From contig NZ_QBUH01000002.1 in NCBI RefSeq assembly GCF_003058195.1, positions 496,001 to 560,000 on the forward strand: 64,000 nt of DNA, in the 5' to 3' direction. Positions 16,832 through 24,025 of this stretch are shown here, in pieces; the stretch's first letter is position 1; every line of letters starts with the position of its first letter. Origin of the DNA: Elizabethkingia sp. YR214. GTDB lineage: Bacteria; Bacteroidota; Bacteroidia; Flavobacteriales; Weeksellaceae. The notes under the pieces were generated by a model, which saw nothing but the letters and a program-made list of their open reading frames with translations, was not told where the DNA came from and made no database searches. A program made the position numbers and the translations under genes.

Positions 16832-17801
16832 GGCGGTTCATTTTAACAAGCATAGTCAGAATGACAGGAACTCCAAACAAAGAAGATATAATATTAATAG
16901 GCCAATGAGCCAGTTCCGAAATAATGGAAAACAGCTCTAACAAACAGGCTCCAAATAATATATTGAGAATCCATTGCTGCCATAGCTGGGCAGGATTCCA
17001 TAACATTCTGCAAAAATGAGGAACTACAATCCCGATGAATAAAACAGGTCCTAAAAATGCAGTAATACTCGCTGATAACAGAGAAGAACAAATAATAACA
17101 AGGTATTTTAGTCTTTCCAGATTTACCCCAAAAGACTTGGCATAACTCTCGCCCAATGCATTTCCCATTAATGGTTTTATCGATCTGAAACACAAAAACA
17201 TTCCGATTACGACCAAAGCACCTACAATAGCGATCTGGGAAAGTGTTACCTGATTATTGGCACCAAATGACCATAAAACATAGCTCTTTAAAGATTCACT
17301 TTGTGCATATACCTGCATAAGACTTACAATAGCACTGGCTAAAGCAGATATAAGAAAACCAAAAATAATAAGATAGGTCTTATCTGTAAAGGCTTTGGAA
17401 TATGCCAATAATATCAACATCAACAAAAGACTGCCGGCAAATGCAGCCATACTGATAAGACCACTTTGCAAAAATTCGGGTAATGTAAAATCTTTGGTAA
17501 GAAAAATATAGCTAGCAACGGCCAGAGAAGCCACAGAGGTTATTCCTAAAACTTCAGGCCCCGCCAATGGATTCTGAAAATACTCCTGCATAAGAAAGCC
17601 ACTTGTAGGAATGGATATTCCTGCCAGAAATATTATAACAACTCTGTTAATGCGTAACTGAGCTATTAATGAGGTGCTTTCATCAGAAGAAAAAAAATCA
17701 GTGAAATTCAGATGGGTAAAACCTATATTCAGATTGATAAAGGCTAAGATAAAGAATAGGGCGAGAAGCCCTATACTCATATTTCTAAATTTCACAGACA
17801 T
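16821..17801 (-). CDS. FecCD-family ABC transporter permease (iron/haem/B12 type)
   Basis: This 326-aa polytopic protein has about nine hydrophobic segments and the family motifs: LRINRVVIIFLAGI, SGFLMQEYFQNPLAGPEVLGI near residues 65-90, and the ATPase-coupling region FLGPVLFIGIVVPHFCRM. It imports iron-siderophore, haem or corrinoid substrates together with the ATPase encoded downstream. Its start lies 9 bp after the TlpA lipoprotein stop, so the three genes probably form one operon. The missing periplasmic binding protein must be encoded elsewhere, or another protein substitutes for it. Confidence 0.9.
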   Translation of the reverse strand: MSVKFRNMSIGLLALFFILAFINLNIGFTHLNFTDFFSSDESTSLIAQLRINRVVIIFLAGISIPTSGFLMQEYFQNPLAGPEVLGITSVASLAVASYIFLTKDFTLPEFLQSGLISMAAFAGSLLLMLILLAYSKAFTDKTYLIIFGFLISALASAIVSLMQVYAQSESLKSYVLWSFGANNQVTLSQIAIVGALVVIGMFLCFRSIKPLMGNALGESYAKSFGVNLERLKYLVIICSSLLSASITAFLGPVLFIGIVVPHFCRMLWNPAQLWQQWILNILFGACLLELFSIISELAHWPINIISSLFGVPVILTMLVKMNRRAV

Positions 17802-17809
17802 TCAGTCGG

Positions 17810-18376
17810 TTATTTAAACTCGTTAAGTTTACTCTGCATTTCTTCTTCGGAAAGAGTACCAACTTTCTCGAATACTTTATTTCCTTTAGACATTCTGGTA
17901 AATGGTATAGCACCACCATCCCAAGTATTTGTATTGCTTTTGGCAAATTCAGGAGCAGCCTTCATCATATCAAATAATACTATATTACTACTTAGTCCCT
18001 GAATATTTCCAAATTCTTTAACCTTAGTATTCCAATCTTCCGGCTGATCTACACTTACAAAAGTGAATTTAACTTTTTCACCTTTTAGTTTTTCCATTTC
18101 AGTTTTAAAATACGGAATTTCGATCATACAAGGTCCACACCATGTTGCAAAGAAATTAGTAACATACAGTGTATCATTATCTTTAGTCTTTAAAAGCTCA
18201 GCTACCTTATCCTCTCCAAGGATCTGCAATGCTTTTTCGAAATCTTTAACTTCTCCTTCCGGATTCGGAACCATTTCAGTTCTGTCGTTGTTCTTATTTC
18301 CTGTTACAGGGGAATCTGTTTTTTTACAAGCAACAATTGCTGACAGTATTGTAATCCCAAAGAATAGCTTTTTCAT
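17810..18376 (-). CDS. TlpA-family thiol-disulfide oxidoreductase lipoprotein
   Basis: The 188-aa precursor has a lipoprotein signal ending in the lipobox IVAC (Cys17). A thioredoxin fold follows with the active site ATWCGPCMIEIPYF (Cys80 and Cys83), and the cis-Pro region AIPFTRMSKGNKV comes later. Such proteins keep periplasmic or outer-membrane thiols reduced, for example in cytochrome c or haem handling. Its position at the head of the FecCD/FecE operon suggests a link to iron or haem uptake, but that is inference. Its ATG is only 24 bp from that of the divergent ferredoxin reductase gene. No clear minus-strand -7 element is visible in that gap. Confidence 0.88.
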   Translation of the reverse strand: MKKLFFGITILSAIVACKKTDSPVTGNKNNDRTEMVPNPEGEVKDFEKALQILGEDKVAELLKTKDNDTLYVTNFFATWCGPCMIEIPYFKTEMEKLKGEKVKFTFVSVDQPEDWNTKVKEFGNIQGLSSNIVLFDMMKAAPEFAKSNTNTWDGGAIPFTRMSKGNKVFEKVGTLSEEEMQSKLNEFK

Positions 18377-18387
18377 CTTTTTTTATA

Positions 18388-18395
18388 TATTTTTG
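18388..18395 (+). promoter_or_regulatory. -7 promoter element TATTTTTG, almost abutting the ferredoxin reductase start
   Basis: An exact TAnnTTTG match ends 5 nt before the ATG at 18401. If it is used, the mRNA would be leaderless or have a leader of only 1-3 nt. Confidence 0.45.
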
Positions 18396-18400
18396 TGTTA

Positions 18401-19513
18401 ATGTTAGAAAACGTTACCATAAGAAACACAGTTCAATTTCATTGGCTAAAAATAGTCAAAAAAAAGCGATTGACAAAAACAAGCTTTTCCCTGACCTTCG
18501 AAATCCCGGAACATTTAAAGGAGAAATTTCAATATGAATCCGGACAATATTCTGCTATAAAACTAGGAAACAGGCAAAATGATTATTCTTATACCTCGGC
18601 ACCTTATGAAAAAGAGTTAAGCTTTGGAATTAAATATAGTAGTGAAGAGAGCTTTGCATATCACCTTTATCGGGGCCTGGAACCTGGAGATATTGTAGAA
18701 ATTTCGGAACCACAAGGACGTTTTACAATCAGATCCAGACCAAATGAGAAAAGAACTATTCTTTGTTTTGCTTCAGGAATAGGAATTACACCTATTCTTA
18801 GTCATATGAAGAATATTCTTCATAATGAAGTCAATACAAGATTATTCCTGTTTTACGGAAACAGAGATAAAGAAAATATTGCATTTATAGACGAACTGTC
18901 CGACTTGCAAGCACAATATGCAGACAGATTTCATTCATTCTTCTTTTTCTCCAGAGAGAAAGCTAAAAACCTTATGTTTCAAGGAAGATTGGATGCAAAA
19001 AAGGTAAGCCTTATTATCAACCAGATTCTTGATCAGGATGAGGAAGATGAAGAATCTACTATATGGGATGCTACCGATGAAGTTCTTATCTGTGGTCCTG
19101 GCGAAATGATTAAATCTATTGCTAATGCTTGCTACCAGCATGGTATAAGAAAACAAAATATTCATTTTGAACTTTTTGATGAGTTTAATGAAGATATATA
19201 TGAAATAGAAGAGGAATTACCTTTGGTAAAAGATATTGAGGTGAAATTCACTCTTTTTGGTAAAGAATATGAACATCATATTCCTTCTAATGAAACCAGG
19301 GTATTAAGTTCTCTGCTAGAAGCAGGATTCAATATCCCTTATTCATGTAAGTCCGGATTATGTGGATCATGCAGATGTCATTTGGAAGAAGGAGAGGTGT
19401 ACATGGTAGAGAATGAATATTTAACAGAAAAAGAAACACAATCTGGTTTGATTTTACCCTGCGTTGGTGTAGCTTTATCCAGGAAAATTAATTTAAACTT
19501 CGATAATATCTGA
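18401..19513 (+). CDS. Ferredoxin--NAD(P)H reductase with C-terminal 2Fe-2S domain (PaaE/Hcr-like)
   Basis: This soluble electron-transfer flavoprotein of about 370 aa has three parts. An FAD-binding barrel comes first (motif NDYSYTSAP near residue 60). An NAD(P)-binding domain follows (ILCFASGIGITPILSHM, and LICGPGEMI later). A C-terminal plant-type 2Fe-2S ferredoxin domain ends it, with ligands in YSCKSGLCGSCRCH (C-x4-C-x2-C) and LPCVG. It passes electrons from NAD(P)H to an oxygenase or other partner that is not encoded nearby. The ATG at 18401 is chosen; a GTG two codons upstream overlaps the -7 element. The stop is next to the open frame of the SanA-like gene. Confidence 0.9.
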   Translation: MLENVTIRNTVQFHWLKIVKKKRLTKTSFSLTFEIPEHLKEKFQYESGQYSAIKLGNRQNDYSYTSAPYEKELSFGIKYSSEESFAYHLYRGLEPGDIVEISEPQGRFTIRSRPNEKRTILCFASGIGITPILSHMKNILHNEVNTRLFLFYGNRDKENIAFIDELSDLQAQYADRFHSFFFFSREKAKNLMFQGRLDAKKVSLIINQILDQDEEDEESTIWDATDEVLICGPGEMIKSIANACYQHGIRKQNIHFELFDEFNEDIYEIEEELPLVKDIEVKFTLFGKEYEHHIPSNETRVLSSLLEAGFNIPYSCKSGLCGSCRCHLEEGEVYMVENEYLTEKETQSGLILPCVGVALSRKINLNFDNI

Positions 19514-19569
19514 GAAGAAAGATTTACATATTAATAAAGGCGTTTATCCGCAGTTCAGAAATCCTTATT

Positions 19570-20157
19570 TTGCTAATGTTTTTAGCCAATATATGGGTTG
19601 TTGCCCTTACTGATGGGCGTACCTTTACAAAACTGAGTAAAATTCCGGCACAGAAATGCGCTTTAGTACTCGGCACTTCTCCAAAAACGGTAGGCGGAAG
19701 GGCAAATCCATATTTCATAACCCGTATGGATGCTGTAACGGCTTTATACAATATCGGGAAAGTAAAACGCATTATTGTAAGTGGAGAAAAAAGTAAGAAT
19801 TATGATGAACCTAAAGCCATGAGAAACTATCTTATCTTCAATGGCGGGATACCACAGTCAGCAATTATTGAAGATCCTAAAGGCTTTAATACCCAGGCCA
19901 GTATTTTCAGATGTAAATATATCTATCAGGAAAACAATGTTATCATTGTATCTCAGGGATTCCATAATTTGAGAGCCTTATTTATGGCACGAAATGAGGG
20001 AATGAATGCTTATGCTTTTGATGCTCAGGACGTAAATAGCAATGAGAGCTTCTATAGAAACCATGCTCGTGAGTTTTTAGCACGGGTAAAAGCTGTGGTC
20101 CTTTATGTATTTAATATCTCTCCGGAAATTTCGGGGGAAAAGGTGAAAATAGACTAA
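19570..20157 (+). CDS. SanA/YdcF-like DUF218 membrane-anchored protein, start uncertain
   Basis: The DUF218 domain is clear: KCALVLGTSPKTVGGRANPYF, VKRIIVSGEKSKNYDEPKAM, IIEDPKGFNTQASIFRC and VIIVSQGFHNLRALFMA, as in E. coli SanA. The coordinate given is a TTG at 19570 (ATG at 19576). However, the frame stays open to 19507 and encodes a basic, amphipathic stretch (RRKIYILIKAF...) followed by a hydrophobic anchor. The true start is therefore probably upstream, possibly CTG at 19510, overlapping the preceding TGA. It is likely coupled to the ferredoxin reductase gene. It probably influences the envelope barrier by analogy with SanA; the mechanism is unknown. Confidence 0.82.
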   Translation: MLMFLANIWVVALTDGRTFTKLSKIPAQKCALVLGTSPKTVGGRANPYFITRMDAVTALYNIGKVKRIIVSGEKSKNYDEPKAMRNYLIFNGGIPQSAIIEDPKGFNTQASIFRCKYIYQENNVIIVSQGFHNLRALFMARNEGMNAYAFDAQDVNSNESFYRNHAREFLARVKAVVLYVFNISPEISGEKVKID

Positions 20158-20238
20158 AAAAAGGACAACAACATTATCGAGCCGGATTTACTAAAATGAT
20201 TTCACACATATTACTTTCATCGTAATTGACATTTTTTC

Positions 20239-20246
20239 TATCTTTG
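20239..20246 (+). promoter_or_regulatory. -7 promoter element TATCTTTG of udk
   Basis: An exact TAnnTTTG match lies 16 nt before the udk ATG at 20263. It heads the udk-divIC-mutA-methyltransferase group. Confidence 0.6.
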
Positions 20247-20262
20247 CCAAAATCAAAAGTAA

Positions 20263-20883
20263 ATGCTCGTAATAGGTATCGCAGGTGGTACAGGCTCAGG
20301 AAAAACAACTGTAGTCAACAAAATCCTTCAGCAACTTAATATTGAAGGTGTAAACGTCCTTTCTCAGGACAATTATTATTTAGATAATCAACATCTTAAT
20401 TTAGCGGAAAGAGAAAAACTTAACTATGATCATCCAAAGTCTATAGATTTTGACTTACTTTTAGATCATGTAAAGAAGTTAAAAAATCATGAAGAGATCG
20501 ATCAGCCGGTTTATTCTTTTGTAACCCATTCCAGAACAGGAGATCATATTCTTATAGAGCCTAAAAATGTTCTTATTGTAGAAGGCATTTTGGTTCTTAC
20601 GAACAAGGAATTATTAAAAGAATTCGACCTTAAGGTATTTGTTCATGCAGATTCAGATGAGAGATTAATCAGAAGAATTAAGCGTGATACCCAAGAGAGA
20701 GGCCGTGATCTGGAAGAGGTTCTACATCGTTATCAGACAACTCTGAAACCTATGCACAATGAGTTTATAGAGCCGTCTAAAAACGAAGCCGACCTTATCG
20801 TACCTAATATGCGACACAATACTGTTGCAATTGATTTTTTAACAACTGTTATCAATAACTCGTTAAAGAAACAAAGTGTATAA
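20263..20883 (+). CDS. udk: Uridine kinase (uridine/cytidine salvage)
   Basis: Udk phosphorylates uridine and cytidine to UMP and CMP in pyrimidine salvage. The 206-aa length is normal. It has the P-loop GGTGSGKTT at residues 8-16, the base-contacting LSQDNYYLD segment, YDHPKSIDFDLL and the lid RRIKRDTQERGRDLEEV. It is the first gene of a plus-strand operon, with divIC following 2 nt after the stop. A nucleoside permease is encoded about 8 kb away (28787), a plausible functional partner. Confidence 0.96.
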   Translation: MLVIGIAGGTGSGKTTVVNKILQQLNIEGVNVLSQDNYYLDNQHLNLAEREKLNYDHPKSIDFDLLLDHVKKLKNHEEIDQPVYSFVTHSRTGDHILIEPKNVLIVEGILVLTNKELLKEFDLKVFVHADSDERLIRRIKRDTQERGRDLEEVLHRYQTTLKPMHNEFIEPSKNEADLIVPNMRHNTVAIDFLTTVINNSLKKQSV

Positions 20884-20885
20884 AA

Positions 20886-21236
20886 ATGGATAATCTTATT
20901 AAAGATATCAAGAAACCATCTTCAGGATTCAGATTTCTCCGGAAATATATTCTGAACAAATATGTCATTACTATAACCGTATTTCTGGTATGGATGACAT
21001 TTTTCGACAGTACATCTTTTTTAGTTATTAACGAACTAAATGGAGAGATCAAGAAGTATGAAGAACAATTGGACTATTATAAAAAAGAATATCAGAAAAA
21101 TGATAATTTTTATAAGAAGTTAATGTTCAATAAATCTGAACGTGAAAAATTTGCCCGCGAAAACTACTTTATGAAGAAAAAGAATGAAGAAATCTTTATT
21201 TTGGTAGTTGACAGCGCTAACAGTGTAAAAAAATAA
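20886..21236 (+). CDS. Septum formation initiator family protein (DivIC/FtsB-like)
   Basis: This 116-aa bitopic protein has a short basic cytoplasmic tail, one TM helix (about residues 28-48), a coiled coil (LNGEIKKYEEQLDYYKKEYQ) and the family-typical REKFARENYFMKKKNEEIFIL end. DivIC/FtsB proteins stabilise the divisome with FtsL and FtsQ. The placement between udk and a methylmalonyl-CoA mutase gene is one I recall from other flavobacteria. The start is 2 nt after the udk stop, so co-transcription is very likely. Confidence 0.92.
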   Translation: MDNLIKDIKKPSSGFRFLRKYILNKYVITITVFLVWMTFFDSTSFLVINELNGEIKKYEEQLDYYKKEYQKNDNFYKKLMFNKSEREKFARENYFMKKKNEEIFILVVDSANSVKK

Positions 21237-21239
21237 AAT

Positions 21240-22415
21240 ATGTCTTTTGCAAAAACGAATCTTCAGGATTGGGAAAAACTGGTTGCTAAACAGTTGAAAA
21301 CAGAAGATATCTATAAAGTACTGGAAAAAGAAAATATTGAAGGCTTGGAAATCAAGCCTTTTTATACTTTAGAGAATATCGCACCTGTAAAACTTCCCCG
21401 TCTGGAAGAAAATATGCATTTGGTAGCACCTTACAATGATTATTTATTGGAAGATGCTTATGCCTTTCTTATCAAAGAAGAACCTTTACGATTACAGGAT
21501 AAGGTATTTTTTTATGAAGATTCTGCTTTAAATGCAGCCGCTGCAAAAGATAAAAACAATAATTATTTTTGTCTTCAGGATATTTTCAAAGGAATAGAGC
21601 AAGGAGAGACTTTTAGCCCGGAAACAGGGAAAGTACTTTTAAATACTGAGGCAAAAAGAAAAATAGGAGTAGACATTTCAATCTATCAGAATGCAGGTGC
21701 CTCTATAGTTCAGCAGCTTGCTGTTGCACTTCTGAAGATTAAAGAACTTGCAGAGTTATATGGAGAAGATGTATTTAAGCAGTCTGTATTCAGAGTAGCA
21801 GTTAGCAGTCAGTATTTTCTGGAAATCGCAAAGATTCGTGCTCTGAAAATTTTAATCAGTCAGCTATCCAAAGAATATAATAAAGAGTCTATTCCTTATA
21901 TTTTTGCAGAAACATCTTTAAGAAATAAAAGTCTTAATGATCCTGAGAATAATCTTATCCGAAGTACATTAGAATTAGCTTCGGCAATGATTGGCGGAGC
22001 AGATGCAGTTTATGCAAACGATTACAAACTTTCGGAAACTAACTCAGTCTCTGAGGAAATATCTTTCAAACAACAGATTGTATTGGCTTATGAAAGTATT
22101 ATCAATGTTTTTGAAGATGCAACCTCCGGCAGTTTCTTTGTAGAAGACGCAACAAAAGATATAGCTGAAAGAGCATGGGAGCTTTTCCTTGAACTTGAAA
22201 AATCAGGAGGCTATATTAGCAATCTGGAATCCGGAAATATTCAGAAATTAGTATACAATCAGGCAATTAAAGAGCAAAGCTGGCTAGATGAGGGCAAGAT
22301 AAAGCTTTTAGGCGTAAATCTTTATCCGGCATTAGAAGCTAAAATAGCATCGGAAGAGCTATATAATGAATCTGCGATAAAACCTGTCCGGTTAGCCGAA
22401 CGTTATGGAGTTTAG
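21240..22415 (+). CDS. Methylmalonyl-CoA mutase small (beta) subunit, without an adjacent large subunit
   Basis: The 391-aa protein resembles the TIM-barrel part of methylmalonyl-CoA mutase. It has DISIYQNAGASIVQQLAVAL, YFLEIAKIRALKILISQL, TSLRNKSLNDPENNLIRST and the SGSFFVEDATKDIAERAWELF block. It has no C-terminal B12-binding domain (no DxHxxG). Small subunits are structural and need a catalytic large subunit, normally encoded next door. Here the next gene is an unrelated methyltransferase overlapping it by 11 bp. The large subunit is either encoded elsewhere or lost. It is co-transcribed with udk and divIC. Confidence 0.86.
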   Translation: MSFAKTNLQDWEKLVAKQLKTEDIYKVLEKENIEGLEIKPFYTLENIAPVKLPRLEENMHLVAPYNDYLLEDAYAFLIKEEPLRLQDKVFFYEDSALNAAAAKDKNNNYFCLQDIFKGIEQGETFSPETGKVLLNTEAKRKIGVDISIYQNAGASIVQQLAVALLKIKELAELYGEDVFKQSVFRVAVSSQYFLEIAKIRALKILISQLSKEYNKESIPYIFAETSLRNKSLNDPENNLIRSTLELASAMIGGADAVYANDYKLSETNSVSEEISFKQQIVLAYESIINVFEDATSGSFFVEDATKDIAERAWELFLELEKSGGYISNLESGNIQKLVYNQAIKEQSWLDEGKIKLLGVNLYPALEAKIASEELYNESAIKPVRLAERYGV

Positions 22416-23559
22416 CCATATCCTTCGTCCTGAAGTACAGAAGTTCATAAAAGACAATAGCCGACAGGATATTACAAAATTATTACTGTCCGGTTCACCT
22501 TTCAGTGATGTCAGTATTCAGGAAATAGCCCAACAGATAAAGGGCAGACAAACTGCAGAAAAGAAATTTCCGTTCTTATTACAGGACGGAATTGTTTTCC
22601 CACCTCAATTAAATCTGGAGCAAGCCTCTTCCGAGACAACCGCAGCCTTTAAAGCAAATTTATTTTCTGGTGAAAGCTTACTGGACCTTACCAGTGGTTA
22701 TGGAATAGATGCCTATTATCTTTCAGCAAATTTCAGTAAAACAACTCTTGTAGAACAAAATAAAAATTTACTTGAAATAGTACATCATAACTGGCTGGTT
22801 TTAAATAAAATTAACACTGATTATGTAAACTCCGATTTAGATGATTTTTTAGAAAAAAATGGTCAAAAATTTTCTCTGATCTATTTAGATCCTGCGAGAA
22901 GAGATACACACAATCGAAAGAAATTTCTATTGGAAGATTTGTCTCCCGATATTACTGAAATCAGAAATAAATTATTTGAGTTTACAAATAAAGTAGTGGT
23001 AAAACTATCGCCACTTATGGATATTTCTATGCTTGTATCTCAGGTACCAGGCATTTCAGAAATCTATATTATTGCTGTAAAGAATGAGGTTAAAGAACTT
23101 TTAATTGTTATAGAGAAAGATTTTAACCAGAGTACTGTAGTGAAAATTCATAACCTTGAAAGCAATGAACCTTCACTGGAAGTTACTTTTAACACTATTC
23201 AGCAATCAAAACCTATTTTTGGTGAAGCATCTGAATACTTATATATTCCGAATAATGCTGTACTAAAATCCGGAGCGTTCAATTTTATTTCTGAACATTA
23301 TAATCTGGAGAAACTTCATCCTAATACTCATCTTTACACTTCACCCAGTTTTATTGAAGATTTTCCGGGCCGGATACTAAATGTAGTACCTGTAGAAGCA
23401 AAGAAAATAGAAAAAGGAGAGCGCTTTAATATCATTTCTAAAAACTATCCGTTAACTCCGGATGAAATTAAGAAGAAATACAAAATAAAAGATGGTGGAA
23501 ATCAGTATCTGATCTTCACACAGAGCCAAAAAGGAAAAATTATTTTAAAATCAATTTAA
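22405..23559 (+). CDS. Class I SAM-dependent methyltransferase with THUMP-like domain (PG_1098 type)
   Basis: This 384-aa protein has the SAM-binding motif SLLDLTSGYGIDAYYLS near residue 95, an acidic loop VEQNKN and the motif LIYLDPARRDTHNRK (DPAR in place of DPPY). The C-terminal THUMP-like ferredoxin-fold region has PNNAVLKSGAFNFISEHYNL. It resembles Porphyromonas PG_1098 and probably methylates RNA, but the substrate is unproven. The ATG at 22405 overlaps the mutase subunit stop by 11 bp, suggesting translational coupling. It is the last gene of the udk group. Confidence 0.85.
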   Translation: MEFSHILRPEVQKFIKDNSRQDITKLLLSGSPFSDVSIQEIAQQIKGRQTAEKKFPFLLQDGIVFPPQLNLEQASSETTAAFKANLFSGESLLDLTSGYGIDAYYLSANFSKTTLVEQNKNLLEIVHHNWLVLNKINTDYVNSDLDDFLEKNGQKFSLIYLDPARRDTHNRKKFLLEDLSPDITEIRNKLFEFTNKVVVKLSPLMDISMLVSQVPGISEIYIIAVKNEVKELLIVIEKDFNQSTVVKIHNLESNEPSLEVTFNTIQQSKPIFGEASEYLYIPNNAVLKSGAFNFISEHYNLEKLHPNTHLYTSPSFIEDFPGRILNVVPVEAKKIEKGERFNIISKNYPLTPDEIKKKYKIKDGGNQYLIFTQSQKGKIILKSI

Positions 23560-23571
23560 ATTGCTTCATTA

Positions 23572-23603
23572 TTTGGCTTAGAAATGTAGAATTGTTAATT
23601 TTG
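23572..23603 (+). promoter_or_regulatory. Complete promoter (-33 TTTG, 20-nt spacer, -7 TAATTTTG) for the small lipoprotein gene
   Basis: TTTG at 23572-23575 and TAATTTTG at 23596-23603 have consensus spacing. Transcription would start near 23608, giving an unusually long leader of about 70 nt before the ATG at 23679. The leader contains a small hairpin: AATCAGC and GCTGATT around a 3-nt loop, 23629-23645. Confidence 0.6.
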
Positions 23604-23678
23604 ACACCGGTTAATAAAAAGAGCATAAAATCAGCTATGCTGATTCCATAACGATAAAGAATAATAAAAAATAGATAT

Positions 23679-23948
23679 ATGAAAAAATATATTTTATCTG
23701 CAGTAGCAGTTGTTGCCATAGCATCTTGTAGTGCTCCACAAGGAGGAAACAAGAATACAGTAAAGTTAACTAGTGATGTTGAGCGCTATTCAGATCATAT
23801 GGAGCCTTCTGAAACAGAACCAAACTTTGCACCTTCACAAGCTGAAAAGCCAGCAATGACTGACAGTACTAAAGTTGCTAAAACTGCAGAAGTGAAAGCA
23901 GCGAAAGACTCTGCTACAGCTAAGCCAGCAGCAGAAGCTAAAAAATAA
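23679..23948 (+). CDS. Small Ala/Lys-rich lipoprotein of unknown function
   Basis: The 89-aa precursor has a lipoprotein signal with lipobox AIASC (Cys17). The mature protein of about 72 residues is low in complexity: an acidic middle part (SDHMEPSETEPNF), then an Ala/Lys/Thr-rich tail resembling a flexible periplasmic linker. I recognise no domain. It has its own promoter with a leader of about 70 nt and its own terminator, so it is an independent transcription unit. Confidence 0.72.
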   Translation: MKKYILSAVAVVAIASCSAPQGGNKNTVKLTSDVERYSDHMEPSETEPNFAPSQAEKPAMTDSTKVAKTAEVKAAKDSATAKPAAEAKK

Positions 23949-23970
23949 TCAGATAACATTTATCATATTA

Positions 23971-24000
23971 AAATGTCTTGCGCTTCGCAGGACATTTTTT
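23971..24000 (+). terminator. Intrinsic terminator after the small lipoprotein gene
   Basis: The stem AAATGTCTTGC/GCAGGACATTT (one T-G wobble) has a short loop and is followed by six T residues. It lies about 25 bp after the lipoprotein stop, just ahead of the dipeptidase gene. Confidence 0.8.
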
Positions 24001-24025
24001 ATATTTACCTAAATTAAAAATTATT

